Below, piece after piece: positions 18,941 through 28,019 of a DNA stretch of 64,000 bases. The stretch is from assembly GCA_038087015.1 (NCBI GenBank), contig JASBNA010000043.1, positions 248,001 to 312,000 of the forward strand, written 5' to 3'. Under the pieces are notes generated by a model. That model did not search any database. It was given only the letters and a program-made list of their open reading frames with translations, and was not told the origin of the DNA. Every line of letters begins with the position of its first letter. The first letter of the stretch is position 1. Origin of the DNA: Cerrena zonata (Eukaryota > Basidiomycota > Agaricomycetes > Polyporales > Cerrenaceae). A program made the translations under genes and the position numbers.

Positions 18941-21724
18941 ATGTCTATCATAAAGAAGAGAACTTACAGTAGAAAGGGATGTATGGAATGCAAGTCTAGG
19001 AAAATAAAAGTACGTTTAATATAGTTGCAATTTTTATGCAAGATTCCGAGATTACTAACATTTCTTCCAAAGTGTGATGAACAGAAGCCAGTATGTCAGA
19101 ATTGCAGTAAAGTTCAAAAAAACTGCTCCTATACTTATCAAGCCAAGCTTCCACAACCTCGTAAAAAAGTTCAAGTTCATTCCCAATTTATCATGTTGAA
19201 TCATGAAGATTATACCGATAAGTCAAAAGGTCAATTGAAAAAATTGGAGGAACAAAAACTTATTAAAGAGGTTAAGTCATCTACTAAAAGTTTGAATTCC
19301 AAGCTTGAATCTCCAAATTTAATTCATCTGTCGAGCTCTTCGTCTCCAAAGACTGTTAAATTGGAATCTGATTCGGGTAATCAGATCTCAATCACTTCTT
19401 CAAATACTTCCTCCATTTCCAATAATGATAGTTTCAGGAGCGATATCACTCATCCCCAATTACCTCCTCAACAACCACCGTTACTTCCCCATTTGGCTCC
19501 CCAGGGTCCAACTCAATTACATCCTCAACTAACCCATCAGTTACCTCCCCAAATACCTCATCAATTACCTCCTCAATTGCCTCCTCAGTTACCTCCTCAA
19601 TTACCGCATCAGTTACCACCTCAGTTACCTCCTCAGTTACCGCATCAATTACCTCCCCAGTTACCTCCTCAAATATCCAGTGCCCACTCGAGATCTACGT
19701 CGAGCTCTCTTCCGCATAACCAATCTTTCACTTCTATAAATCAGCAGTATCAATACCTATTAAGTCACGGCCAGTCTCGTAGGCAAAGCCAAAGTCACCA
19801 AAGTCAAACCCAAAAAAGTCAAACCCAAACCCAAAATGAAAATCAAAGTCAAAGTCCAACCAGCCAGCCCAAATCAAATTCTCACTCCAATAATATTCAA
19901 CCCCCAAGCTTACCAGTAACCACTCATTCATCATCGGTATCATTGAATAAATTACCCCCCTTGATTCATCCAGAAAGTGATCCATTGAAGAAAAACCCAA
20001 GCTCAACTGAACTTTTCCACGCTTCAAATGTACCAACTTTACCACCTCCTCAACAACACTATATCCCAATACGACACTCCAATATACCAGGTAATCTATC
20101 AACTGCACATCTGCCTAATCCAAATCATTTTAATTTTTCTGGATTAACACCCACCACTTATTTAACTCCTTCCACCAATAATGTTCCGTATTCTCCTCCT
20201 CCGAATCAAAATTTACAACCTACAAACCCTAATATGATTCCTAACGATGTATTGATTAACGACGCCTCAGAATTAGCTCAAGGATTAAATGTCTTAATGA
20301 CCATGGATGTACAAGATTTATTTACTGATTCAAAGGATTCTATCGAGGTGAATTTTGAAGAATTATTCAATAACGATAAACCTCAACCCGACGTGTTTGA
20401 AAATGATTCAATGATTCATGATTTAATTTCGGCATTCGATGTAGTTGATGGCTCCAAAAATTATTTAAAACTATTTAGAGAAAAGTATTCTTTATGGTTG
20501 ATGTCATTATCACCTAGTGGTGATAAACATTTTTTAACAAAAATTTTATTAACTCATGCCCTTAAAACTCCATTTTTATTGCATGCCATTATTTCAATCA
20601 CTGCAAATTATGAATGGTTCTTCACAAAAGATCCAAAAGATGGCCATGCAAGAAAACATTTCTCCACTCTTTGTCAAAAAAATTTGACTTCGATCTTCGA
20701 AAGTCATGATAAGACTTTAGATAATATTGAACCTTTGATTTTATCCTCGTTATTATTGGTAACTGATACTGTTGGAACCTCAAATGGTATCTGGAGATCT
20801 CATCTAAAAGGTGCTAATGATTTGTTTCAAAAATATGTTGGAATTTATAAACCAATGAACCCAACAATTATTTTAGCAACCACTTGGTTTGCCTCTTTTG
20901 AATTTATAGCTGTTTTAACTAACCCTTTAGGTGGAGCTATTCAATCGCAAAATGAATTGGATGATATTTTAAAACCAGTTTTATATGAAGGTCATAAACC
21001 ATTAGCTATGCAATCAGGTTTCATATTACCCGATGGATATAACGTTTTTTTAGGATTTTCATCTCAAGCTACAATTTTATACACTCAATTTGTTAAAGTA
21101 TCCTTAAAAGTACAAAAATCCAGAGATCAAGTAGTTGATCCACTCGATTTATCATTTTTAATTCACTTATTTCATGAAGCTCACGAATTTAAATTGATAT
21201 CTCACGATATTATCGTAACTAAAGAGAACCCTTTTTATCCTAGAGGATCAGGGATTTTAACGATTCCTCCAGAGGCTTATGGTTATCATAGAGATATTGT
21301 ATTTTCATGGTATGATCTATCTGATAAAATTCACATACAAGCATTGTATTTGGTCTTATTAACCAATGCTAATTTCTTGAATTTGCCAACTGAATCTCCA
21401 TTAGTTCAAAAAACAGTTGAAAAGATCTTGAGTTATTGTTATTTTTTTTATAATATTGATTTCCAAGAGCCTAATTTTGATTTTGATCATGTATTATCGT
21501 TACCAGAAAACGCAATATTACAAGATCGTCGTTTAATGATGTGTCATTCTTCTATCTTAATCTGTGGACTAAATTGTCTAGAACGCATATCACAGATGAA
21601 AATCGAATTGTTTTTCAGATCATTGCAAAAATTAGGAATTAGATCAGTTGAAAAATCGTTAACTAAACTTAGAAGCATATGGAGGGGAGAATCAACTACT
21701 TCAGATTATGTCCCTTATTTATAG
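18941..21724 (+). CDS. Zn(II)2Cys6 transcription factor with one intron
   Basis: Fungal binuclear zinc-cluster regulator. Exon 1 is 18941-19009 (23 codons, M-S-I-I-K-K-R-T-Y-S-R-K-G-C-M-E-C-K). Exon 2 is 19073-21724. Splicing joins K-S-R-K-I-K to C-D-E-Q-K-P-V-C-Q-N-C, completing the six-Cys motif C-x2-C-x6-C-x6-C-x2-C-x6-C. Without splicing the cluster is cut in half, which fixes the gene model. A long disordered middle follows, with a P-P-Q-L-P repeat tract and Gln/Ser-rich stretches. The C-terminal half resembles the fungal_trans_2 / Lys14-like regulator domain (L-F-R-E-K-Y-S-L-W-L-M-S-L-S). The target genes are unknown. CTG codons here (for example 19328-19330) sit in Ser runs. Confidence 0.8.
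19010..19072 (+). other. 63-nt spliceosomal intron in the Zn2Cys6 gene
   Basis: Donor GTACGT, branch point TACTAAC 14 bases before the end, acceptor AAAG. The length is a multiple of three but contains an in-frame stop, so retention would truncate the protein inside its zinc cluster. Confidence 0.9.
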
Positions 21725-21833
21725 AATGTTTCTCTACTGTATATAGTTTTAATTCTATTTACAAATGCATGATGATTACGTTTAACTTGATATATTAAGG
21801 AAGTAGTCTATGTACAAGAAAGGAATCGAATAA

Positions 21834-22199
21834 CTATAATCTTCTTTCGACTTTGTTTAATTTGCCGGCAATATAACCATTATTTCTAGTTCTTTGACCA
21901 CGAACTGGTAAACCAGCTGCGTGTCTTTGACCAGCATAAGAACCAATAGATCTCTTCAATTTGATATCGCTCAAGATCTTGGCTTTTAACTCATTTTCAA
22001 CTGCCATTTCGGATAATTCTTTATTAATAGCCATAATTTGGGGTTCAGTAAGTTGATTCATTCTCATTTGTGGGTAGATTCCAACTTTTGCACATAATCT
22101 TTCAGCAGTATTATATCCAACACCGAAAATTCTCTTAGCAAGCCCTATTCTGACCAAGGCGTTATGCTTAATGGCTTTACCGAAGATGTGAACGGCCAT
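21834..22199 (-). CDS. SWS2: Mitochondrial ribosomal protein uS13m
   Basis: A 121-residue mitochondrial small-subunit protein of the S13 family. It opens with M-A-V-H-I-F-G-K-A-I. It carries R-I-F-G-V-G-Y-N-T-A (the S13 helix-hairpin-helix), a central helical segment, and the C-terminal R-H-A-A-G-L-P-V-R-G-Q-R-T-R-N-N signature that contacts 16S-like rRNA. Family proteins sit in the head of the small subunit next to the P-site tRNA. The S. cerevisiae orthologue is slightly longer (143). A Rap1-like element lies about 95 bp upstream. It converges with the zinc-cluster gene (109 bp). Confidence 0.9.
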   Translation of the reverse strand: MAVHIFGKAIKHNALVRIGLAKRIFGVGYNTAERLCAKVGIYPQMRMNQLTEPQIMAINKELSEMAVENELKAKILSDIKLKRSIGSYAGQRHAAGLPVRGQRTRNNGYIAGKLNKVERRL

Positions 22200-22295
22200 A
22201 TTGTCCTAAGTTGGTTAAGTGAATGAAGTAGACGTTAGAAATTTTCATAAAACCAAAAAAAAAAAACTAAAATAAAATAAAACTTTTCATTTAGA

Positions 22296-22309
22296 ACACC
22301 CGTACCACA
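22296..22309 (-). promoter_or_regulatory. Rap1-like element before SWS2
   Basis: ACACCCGTACCACA on the plus strand is an extended match to the Rap1 consensus ACACCCRYACAY. It lies about 97 bp upstream of the SWS2 start, in the short SWS2-EOS1 spacer. Confidence 0.45.
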
Positions 22310-22345
22310 TCTACATAATTATATATACAAAATGAATGCTTTATA

Positions 22346-23575
22346 TTAATTTTTACTATATTTCAGTTTTTGTTGTTCTATATCTAGTCTTAGAATAAGA
22401 AGAGACCTTAGTAAACCAATCATAGTAATGAAACTCGCCAAACCAATTGGAACCACGGCGAAGACGACAATATTATAGAAATCAAAAAATCTAGCTCTTC
22501 TTTTACCCTTTAAATCTAAATTAGAAGTCACAAAATTTTGGACGATATATGCTAAAGTTAAACAACAACTGATTAAGATCCAGATATGTAGGCCGTATTT
22601 GTAACCTTCTGCAGAAAGAGAAGCCACAAGATATTGTTCGATGGTGATTATTATGGTAGACATTGATAACATACGAACAATTGCAGCAGCGGTTGAATAA
22701 GTTACAATCCAACGAACCATTAAGCCATCAAGGACTTGATACAGTAGATAGCCAGCAACCAAGCACCATACACCGGTCAAGAAATGTTCTGAAGATCTAG
22801 CGGTTGTTATTGCGATAATCTTTTGATCTGAATTTGATAAATTAGAAGAAAGATTTATAGGGGATGAGTTGAAGAAAGACCTTCTCCACAGTTGAATTAA
22901 ACCAATTACTGGAGGAGCTAGGGAAAGATCACGGCAACAAGCAAGAAGGAAATGTTGTCTTGCATTTAAGAATTTTAAACCAATTTTTTTCAAAGATCTT
23001 TTACCATTATTTTTACGAATAGACTGATGATTCCAATTAGTATCATTATTTGGATCTTCGTCACTTGAAGGATCCAAGGTATTAGGATCACGAAGGCTAT
23101 GATTTGAATTGAGACGTCGTATAGAGGAAGGACGACTATTTTGTTGATGTAGTTGATGACTATGATGTAAATTATTAATGAAAGTATTTCTTAAATTAGA
23201 CAGAGAAGCGCTTCTTGGGTTTAGCATTAAAGAATTTGATCTTGAAACATTGGAAGAAGTGGGTATTGATTGGGAAAGAGGACGAGTCAAGTCAGTCAAT
23301 TCTCTTTGTTGTTGTTCGTGGAGTAATTGAGAAGATTCATAAGAAGGAACTAATTCATCGGGATCATAAGGATCGGTTACATGCTGAACACGGGATTGTT
23401 CGAAAGATGGAGGGGGTAAAGGAGAAGGATCTGATGGTATTTCGGGGTTCACCCGGAAAGAATTCATAGTATGAGACGAGGGGGAACGATTGCAGGAAGT
23501 GGTATAATCATCATCGACAGTATGAGATTCCAATTGATGAGTTAATCTTCTCCTTATATTCTCGAGAAGTGACAT
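22346..23575 (-). CDS. EOS1: ER membrane protein, EOS1-like (N-glycosylation)
   Basis: A 409-residue membrane protein. The first 190 residues are hydrophilic and Ser/Pro/Asn-rich. The C-terminal half has about four hydrophobic helices (around 265-285, 290-310, 325-345 and 365-390). Its core, W-C-L-V-A-G-Y-L-L-Y-Q-V-L-D-G-L-M-V-R-W followed by a conserved S-M-S-T-I-I-I-T helix, fits the Eos1 family, ER proteins needed for normal N-glycosylation and oxidative-stress tolerance in S. cerevisiae. The disordered N-terminus is longer than in S. cerevisiae (366 total). The assignment rests on family recall of the TM region, so treat the symbol as probable. Confidence 0.65.
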   Translation of the reverse strand: MSLLENIRRRLTHQLESHTVDDDYTTSCNRSPSSHTMNSFRVNPEIPSDPSPLPPPSFEQSRVQHVTDPYDPDELVPSYESSQLLHEQQQRELTDLTRPLSQSIPTSSNVSRSNSLMLNPRSASLSNLRNTFINNLHHSHQLHQQNSRPSSIRRLNSNHSLRDPNTLDPSSDEDPNNDTNWNHQSIRKNNGKRSLKKIGLKFLNARQHFLLACCRDLSLAPPVIGLIQLWRRSFFNSSPINLSSNLSNSDQKIIAITTARSSEHFLTGVWCLVAGYLLYQVLDGLMVRWIVTYSTAAAIVRMLSMSTIIITIEQYLVASLSAEGYKYGLHIWILISCCLTLAYIVQNFVTSNLDLKGKRRARFFDFYNIVVFAVVPIGLASFITMIGLLRSLLILRLDIEQQKLKYSKN

Positions 23576-23881
23576 TTAAATATCATTTAAACAAATAGTT
23601 ATATTGAAAAGATTGAAAAGAAAAGAGATTAGACGGGATGATATTTGAAAAAAAAAAAAAAAATCAGTCTGTGAAATTTTCTCAGAGATGAACAAGATAA
23701 GATGACTGAGGGGATCAATCGTTTAGTTGATAAAGAACATAGTTAACGGCTTAATATACGAGGGCTACAGCTTAATACAAAATACTAATATTTGATCCTG
23801 TTAATTGGATATCTAATGGAGGGGCAAAAAAAAAAAAAAAAGGTAGGATAAAATCATCTCATAGAGTAAGAGAAATTAAGT

Positions 23882-24693
23882 TTAGATAGCTTCTAATTGT
23901 TGACTAATTTCTTCTAATTCAGCTTTAGCGTTATTATAAGTTTGGGTTAATTCTTCGAATTTCTTTTCCCATTCTTCTTTTTCAGATTCTAAAGAAGCAA
24001 CTTTTCTTTCTAATTGTTCAGCTTTAATATCGGTTTCTCTTAATTTTTCAGTAGTTTCTTTTAAGTTTTTATCAGCTTCTTCTAATTCTTCTTCTAAGAC
24101 TTGATTCTTCTTGGTATAGTTTTCATTTGAAGTTTTCAATGAATGAGATTCATCGGCGGTTTGTTTAATTTCATCCAAGTCAGTTTCCAATTTTTCAACT
24201 TGTTCTTCTAAAACATTATTTTTACGAGTTAAAGCTTGGATTTGATGATCTTTATCTAAGTTTTCTTGTTCTAATTCTTTAATACGTTCGGTTAAATCAT
24301 CAGATTTTTCTTGCCATTTTTCAGCATCTAATTTCAAATTACTAATTTTCTAGAGACAAATCGTTAGTAAATGAATCTAAAGCATAAATTCGACTAATCG
24401 TTGGGTAAAATCATTGTTTGGGAATGCCACGCCGGAATTTGAGGACAGATCATCCAGATCAATCAAATCATCCCCGTCATCCCGATCACCCAGATCAAAA
24501 CCCATCCACTAATGATCCTCCGCTTGCCAATAATTTAGCCAACAGATCAATCGAACTTCATTCGGTATTATGGGGAATCTTGGTATAAAGGCAAAATTGG
24601 AAAGCGCTTAAGCGCTTTCCAATGGGGCCAAGCCTTAACCTTCTCCTAATACCTTGCAAAACTGAACTAACATACTTCCTTGAGCTTATCCAT
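23882..24693 (-). CDS. TPM2: Tropomyosin Tpm2, two exons
   Basis: Actin-filament-binding coiled coil that stabilises actin cables. Exon 1 is 24693-24676 and codes only M-D-K-L-K-E. Exon 2 is 24349-23882. Together they give 161 residues, the same length as S. cerevisiae Tpm2. The heptad pattern runs the whole length with no Pro. N-E-N-Y-T-K-K-N-Q is the fungal tropomyosin signature, and E-W-E-K-K-F-E-E-L lies near the end. Without the mini-exon the protein would lack the first ten residues that form the tropomyosin overlap joint. The 326-nt intron is long for this window and carries a 28-bp perfect palindrome. Confidence 0.92.
24350..24675 (-). other. 326-nt intron of TPM2
   Basis: Donor GTATGT right after the six-codon exon, branch point TACTAAC, acceptor CTCTAG. 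Inside are a perfect inverted repeat (24596-24623) and an ATCACCC-like low-order repeat near 24450-24505. I see no C/D or H/ACA snoRNA boxes. Confidence 0.88.
24596..24623. repeat. 28-bp perfect palindrome in TPM2 intron
   Basis: Two 14-base arms meet with no spacer (core AGCGCTTAAGCGCT). The sequence equals its own reverse complement over 28 bases. In RNA it would fold into a hairpin of about 12 pairs. Confidence 0.95.
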
Positions 24694-25102
24694 TGTGATT
24701 AGACTAGATTAAGATATATCAATCGATAAATTGAGTTTTCCAAGAAGAAAAGAAGTAGTTAAAAAAAAATTAAATTAACGATTTGGACTTTTTTCCCTGT
24801 GTCCTTTGGCGCTTTTTTTGTTTTTTTTTTTTTTTTTTTTTGTTTGATTTTTTTCTTTTTGGTCTTTTTTTGGTTCGTTTTCCTTCGTTTTTCGGTGCTT
24901 TTCGTTACTGGGTTTTGTTTATTTGTTTACGGAGTAGTGGTCTACTCGAGGGTTCTATGGCCATTTCTCGAGAGCTGGTCATAGTGTGGCAATTGGATCA
25001 CTGACGTACGGTAACTGTTGTTTTGTTTTTATTTTGTTTTGTCGTTTGGCGTTGCAGCAAGCCCTCCGTACACCACCCGTAGAAACAGTCAAGTAAAAGT
25101 AT

Positions 25103-25282
25103 ACAACTAGTACAACTAGTATAAGCAGTACAACTAGTACAACTAGTACAACTAGTATAAGCAGTACAACTAGTACAACTAGTACAACTAGTATAAGCAG
25201 TACAACTAGTACAACTAGTACAACTAGTATAAGCAGTACAACTAGTACAACTAGTACAACTAGTATAAGCAGTACAACTAGT
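25103..25282. repeat. Higher-order 36-bp tandem array of 9-mers
   Basis: Twenty consecutive 9-mers: acaactagt (A) and ataagcagt (B), in the order A-A-B, then (A-A-A-B) four times, then A. B units start at 25121, 25157, 25193, 25229 and 25265, exactly 36 bp apart, with no mismatches seen. Confidence 0.95.
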
Positions 25283-25488
25283 ATAATGGTAGGAGTAGGT
25301 AGTCTGTACTACTGGCAGCCTGTTTCAACAGTGTTCAATAAAAGACCTTATCTGACTATATGATATGATATCACACCAATACTGTAGAGAACTAGCGACC
25401 ATTTTGCAATAATTAGTGTCAACTTCAAAATAGTTAAACTGGTCAATGTATAGTAGAACAGACTACAAGAGTATACTAGTAGTATACT

Positions 25489-25663
25489 AGTACAACAGTA
25501 GTGTAATGTTAGTACAACAGTGTAATATTAGTTCAACAGTGTAATGTTAGTTCAACAGTGTAATGTTAGTACAACAGTGTAATATTAGTACAACAGTGTA
25601 ATATTAGTACAACAGTGTAATATTAGTAGAACAGTGTAATATTAGTACAACAGTAGTATAGCA
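25489..25663. repeat. 19-bp tandem array
   Basis: Units of the form agtacaacagtgtaatatt start at 25511, 25530, 25549, 25568, 25587, 25606 and 25625 at exact 19-bp spacing, with one or two substitutions, flanked by imperfect copies at 25489 and 25644. Confidence 0.93.
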
Positions 25664-25826
25664 GTATAATAGGCTACATAAGCAGTGGACTGCAGTTTAT
25701 GCTAAACTCTAAACATGACATAATCATTCCATCGCTTAATGTATTCATACTTACACCATACTTCAGCCTATTTCATACAGCCATGCTATCTATACACTCA
25801 TGAGCTACCGGTATCCTACACACAGT

Positions 25827-26053
25827 GTATGTATAGTATACAGAGTATGTATAGTATACAGAGTATGTATAGTATACAGAGTATGTATAGTGTATAGTGT
25901 ATAGTTAGTGTATAGTTAGTGTATAGTATGTATAGTGTATGTATAGTGTATAGTTAGTGTATAGTGTATAGTTAGTGTATAGTGTATAGTGTATAGTTAG
26001 TGTATAGTGTATAGTTAGTTTACAGTGTATAGTTAGTTTACAGTGTATAGTGT
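25827..26053. repeat. 18-bp array grading into TGTATAGT repeats
   Basis: Three 18-bp units (gtatgtatagtatacaga) start at 25827, 25845 and 25863. They are followed by about 170 bp of irregular tgtatagt and tgtatagttag units. Confidence 0.9.
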
Positions 26054-26128
26054 ACAGGGAGTTTTCTGGGAAAAGTGCGATTTATTTGCAAAACAAAGAC
26101 CCATGCACCCAGAGGAGCAACGGTTCCC

Positions 26129-26138
26129 GGCACGTGCC
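26129..26138. promoter_or_regulatory. CACGTG E-box in CPR1 promoter
   Basis: GGCACGTGCC, a perfect 10-bp palindrome, lies about 340 bp before the CPR1 ATG. CACGTG is bound by Cbf1 or Pho4-type bHLH factors in yeasts. It sits in a locally GC-rich patch (26100-26230) with a GCTGCTGCTGCTGCC run. Confidence 0.4.
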
Positions 26139-26432
26139 AGGGGTCTAGACGGTCCCTGGACAGCAGAAGTACGACTGACGGTGGCTGCTGCTGCTGCCAC
26201 TGGCACCAGCCGGCGATTGAACGAGCCAAACCCTGGATTGAACCCCCCATTCGACAATACAATCATCATAGCCAGGTCACTTTCGAATTTAGCAATAATT
26301 GGTAATGGGGTGGTAGTGGTAGTGCAACGCTTCAGATTTGCCATTTTTTGCCCTCGCTGTTCAATCCCCAAAAATTTTCATATAAATTCATCGGTTGATT
26401 CATTTTTTGTAGAAAAGCTCAATTTAACAAGT

Positions 26433-26470
26433 CAATTCCAATTCCAATTCCAATTTCAATTCCAATTCCA
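26433..26470 (+). repeat. Hexamer microsatellite next to CPR1 start codon
   Basis: (AATTCC)n with one T variant ends two bases before the CPR1 ATG, so it should form part of the 5' UTR. Confidence 0.85.
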
Positions 26471-26472
26471 AA

Positions 26473-26961
26473 ATGTCTAAAGTTTATTTCGATGTCTCTG
26501 CCAATGGTTCTTCTTTAGGTAGAATCACTTTCCAATTGTACAACGACGTTGTTCCAAAAACCTCTGAAAATTTCAGAGCCTTATGTACTGGTGAAAAAGG
26601 TTTTGGTTACGCTTCTTCCGCTTTCCACAGAGTTATTCCTCAATTCATGTTACAAGGTGGTGATTTCACCAGAGGTAACGGTACCGGTGGTAAATCCATC
26701 TACGGGGAAAAATTTGCTGATGAAAACTTTGCTAAAAAGCACACCAAACCAGGTTTATTATCCATGGCTAACGCTGGTCCAAATACCAACGGTTCTCAAT
26801 TTTTCGTTACCACTGTTCCATGTCCATGGTTAGATGGTAAACACGTTGTGTTTGGTGAAGTCATTGACGGTTACGATGTTGTCAAGACCATTGAATCTTA
26901 CGGTTCTTCTTCTGGTACCACCAAGGCCAGAATTACCATTGATGCCTCTGGTGAATTGTAA
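26473..26961 (+). CDS. CPR1: Cyclophilin A, peptidyl-prolyl isomerase
   Basis: A 162-residue cytosolic/nuclear cyclophilin, the same length as S. cerevisiae Cpr1. It catalyses prolyl cis-trans isomerisation and is the cyclosporin A target. All family marks are present: [18 protein letters not shown] (catalytic Arg, Phe and Gln), [14 protein letters not shown] and the Trp of [11 protein letters not shown]. Codon choice (GGT, GTT, TCT, AAC) is that of a highly expressed yeast gene, unlike most neighbours. It converges on AHP1 with an 84-bp gap. Confidence 0.97.
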   Translation: MSKVYFDVSANGSSLGRITFQLYNDVVPKTSENFRALCTGEKGFGYASSAFHRVIPQFMLQGGDFTRGNGTGGKSIYGEKFADENFAKKHTKPGLLSMANAGPNTNGSQFFVTTVPCPWLDGKHVVFGEVIDGYDVVKTIESYGSSSGTTKARITIDASGEL

Positions 26962-27045
26962 GTAATTTAAGTTACATCAAAAAAATAAAATAAAATAAAA
27001 TAAAATATATATCATCAATTATGTAGAATTATAATTTATGTAGAA

Positions 27046-27615
27046 TTATAATTTTGCATTCAATAACGCATCAATACCGCTCTTATTGACCCCACTAACC
27101 TCTTCTTTACCAAAATATTTAATGGTTTGGTCTTGTCCAACAATAAAAGCGTATCTGGCGGTTCTAACACCAAATCCTTTACTAGATAAATCTAAACTAT
27201 TAGAGTATTTCCCACTGAATGATGCATTCCCGTCGCTGGCAAAGATAATCTTGGGATTTTCTTCACTTTCCCTAATCCCCAATTGTTTAAGTAATAATTT
27301 CCCCCAGGCATTAATAACAAATGGATCATTGGCACTGGCAATCACAACTGCTCCAATGTTCTGTTCCCTCTTCAATTGCTTCAATTGTTTCAATATCCCC
27401 GGAATATGGTCTTCAGTACAGGTTGGAGTAAATGCTCCTGGAACAAATACAAAAGCAGTATTGGTACCGGAGTGATCTTTAAATAATTTATCTAACTTCA
27501 AGGGTAATGGTTTAGCACAAACCAACCCATCATCTTGGGCAAGCGTAGCAAATTCAATTGGGATATAGGAGAATTCAACTCCTTCTGGAAATTTGGTTCC
27601 TTCACTAAGACTCAT
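27046..27615 (-). CDS. AHP1: Thiol peroxiredoxin, Ahp1 type (Prx5 family)
   Basis: A 189-residue alkyl-hydroperoxide reductase using thioredoxin. The peroxidatic Cys is in P-G-A-F-T-P-T-C-T-E-D-H-I-P-G, the Prx5-class motif. Further marks are A-S-A-N-D-P-F-V-I-N-A-W-G and a C-terminal A-R-Y-A-F-I-V segment. I start at the ATG at 27615. A longer frame reaches 27768 but would read through a TATATAAA box (27665-27672, minus strand) and a tandem repeat, so those belong to the promoter. S. cerevisiae Ahp1 has 176 residues. Yap1-type sites upstream would fit the known oxidative-stress control of this gene. Confidence 0.88.
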   Translation of the reverse strand: MSLSEGTKFPEGVEFSYIPIEFATLAQDDGLVCAKPLPLKLDKLFKDHSGTNTAFVFVPGAFTPTCTEDHIPGILKQLKQLKREQNIGAVVIASANDPFVINAWGKLLLKQLGIRESEENPKIIFASDGNASFSGKYSNSLDLSSKGFGVRTARYAFIVGQDQTIKYFGKEEVSGVNKSGIDALLNAKL

Positions 27616-27723
27616 GATACTGTCGTTGGTGAGTTGAAAAGTATGTCCGGGGGGTTCTACTCCCTTTATATACTTAGAGTTGCGCGCACGTGATGCCTGG
27701 TCGACCAGTAGCGTCAATTGACG

Positions 27724-27800
27724 TGATGTCAATTGAGTAATTGATGTCAATTGAGTAATTGATGTCAATTGGCAAAGTGAAAGTGATTGATGTCAATTGA
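27724..27800. repeat. 18-bp tandem repeat in AHP1 promoter
   Basis: Units of gtaattgatgtcaattga recur about three times (27724-27771) with a diverged copy near 27787-27800. Two of them contain TGAGTAA, a Yap1/AP-1-like half-site pair. Confidence 0.85.
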
Positions 27801-27924
27801 AGAGGAGCTATCAATTGGAATATCAAACGAACGTACTGTAGACAAATCAATCAAAATGATCAGAACTTCTAGATGGTTATCATATTGAACCCAAAGCTCT
27901 ATGGTTGATCGTCATTATAACAAG

Positions 27925-27931
27925 TGACTAA
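27925..27931. promoter_or_regulatory. Yap1-type site upstream of AHP1
   Basis: TGACTAA (reverse TTAGTCA) is the form of Yap1 response element known from yeast YCF1. It lies about 310 bp before the AHP1 ATG. A seven-base match is weak alone; the gene's known regulation raises its value. Confidence 0.35.
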
Positions 27932-28019
27932 CCAAGAATATGATAACCGAACGCTAGAAGGAAACCTACAAAGATATCACCTCAATTACAAGGATCACCG
28001 AATATCAAATAACCAAATA

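Larger units (their letters stand above)
24694..26472. other. 1.8-kb minisatellite-rich spacer, TPM2 / CPR1
   Basis: It contains a long poly(T) (about 24815-24842), a telomere-like CCGTACACC at 25066-25074, three unrelated tandem arrays (listed separately) and the CPR1 promoter. No conserved ORF or RNA gene was recognised. Confidence 0.7.

Noticed and set aside
24783..25004. Phe-rich plus-strand frames over a poly(T) tract
   Set aside because: Direct translation of T-rich DNA; no real protein expected.
25060..25080. Possible telomerase RNA template
   Set aside because: A template needs more than one repeat length with a repeated alignment end; only one partial telomere-like word is present.
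26043..26480. 145-residue frame upstream of CPR1 ending in F-Q-F-Q-F-Q
   Set aside because: Translates promoter and the (AATTCC)n microsatellite; no conserved part.
27616..27768. N-terminal extension of AHP1 (51 residues)
   Set aside because: It would read through the TATA box and the 18-bp tandem repeat; the family start agrees with the ATG at 27615.
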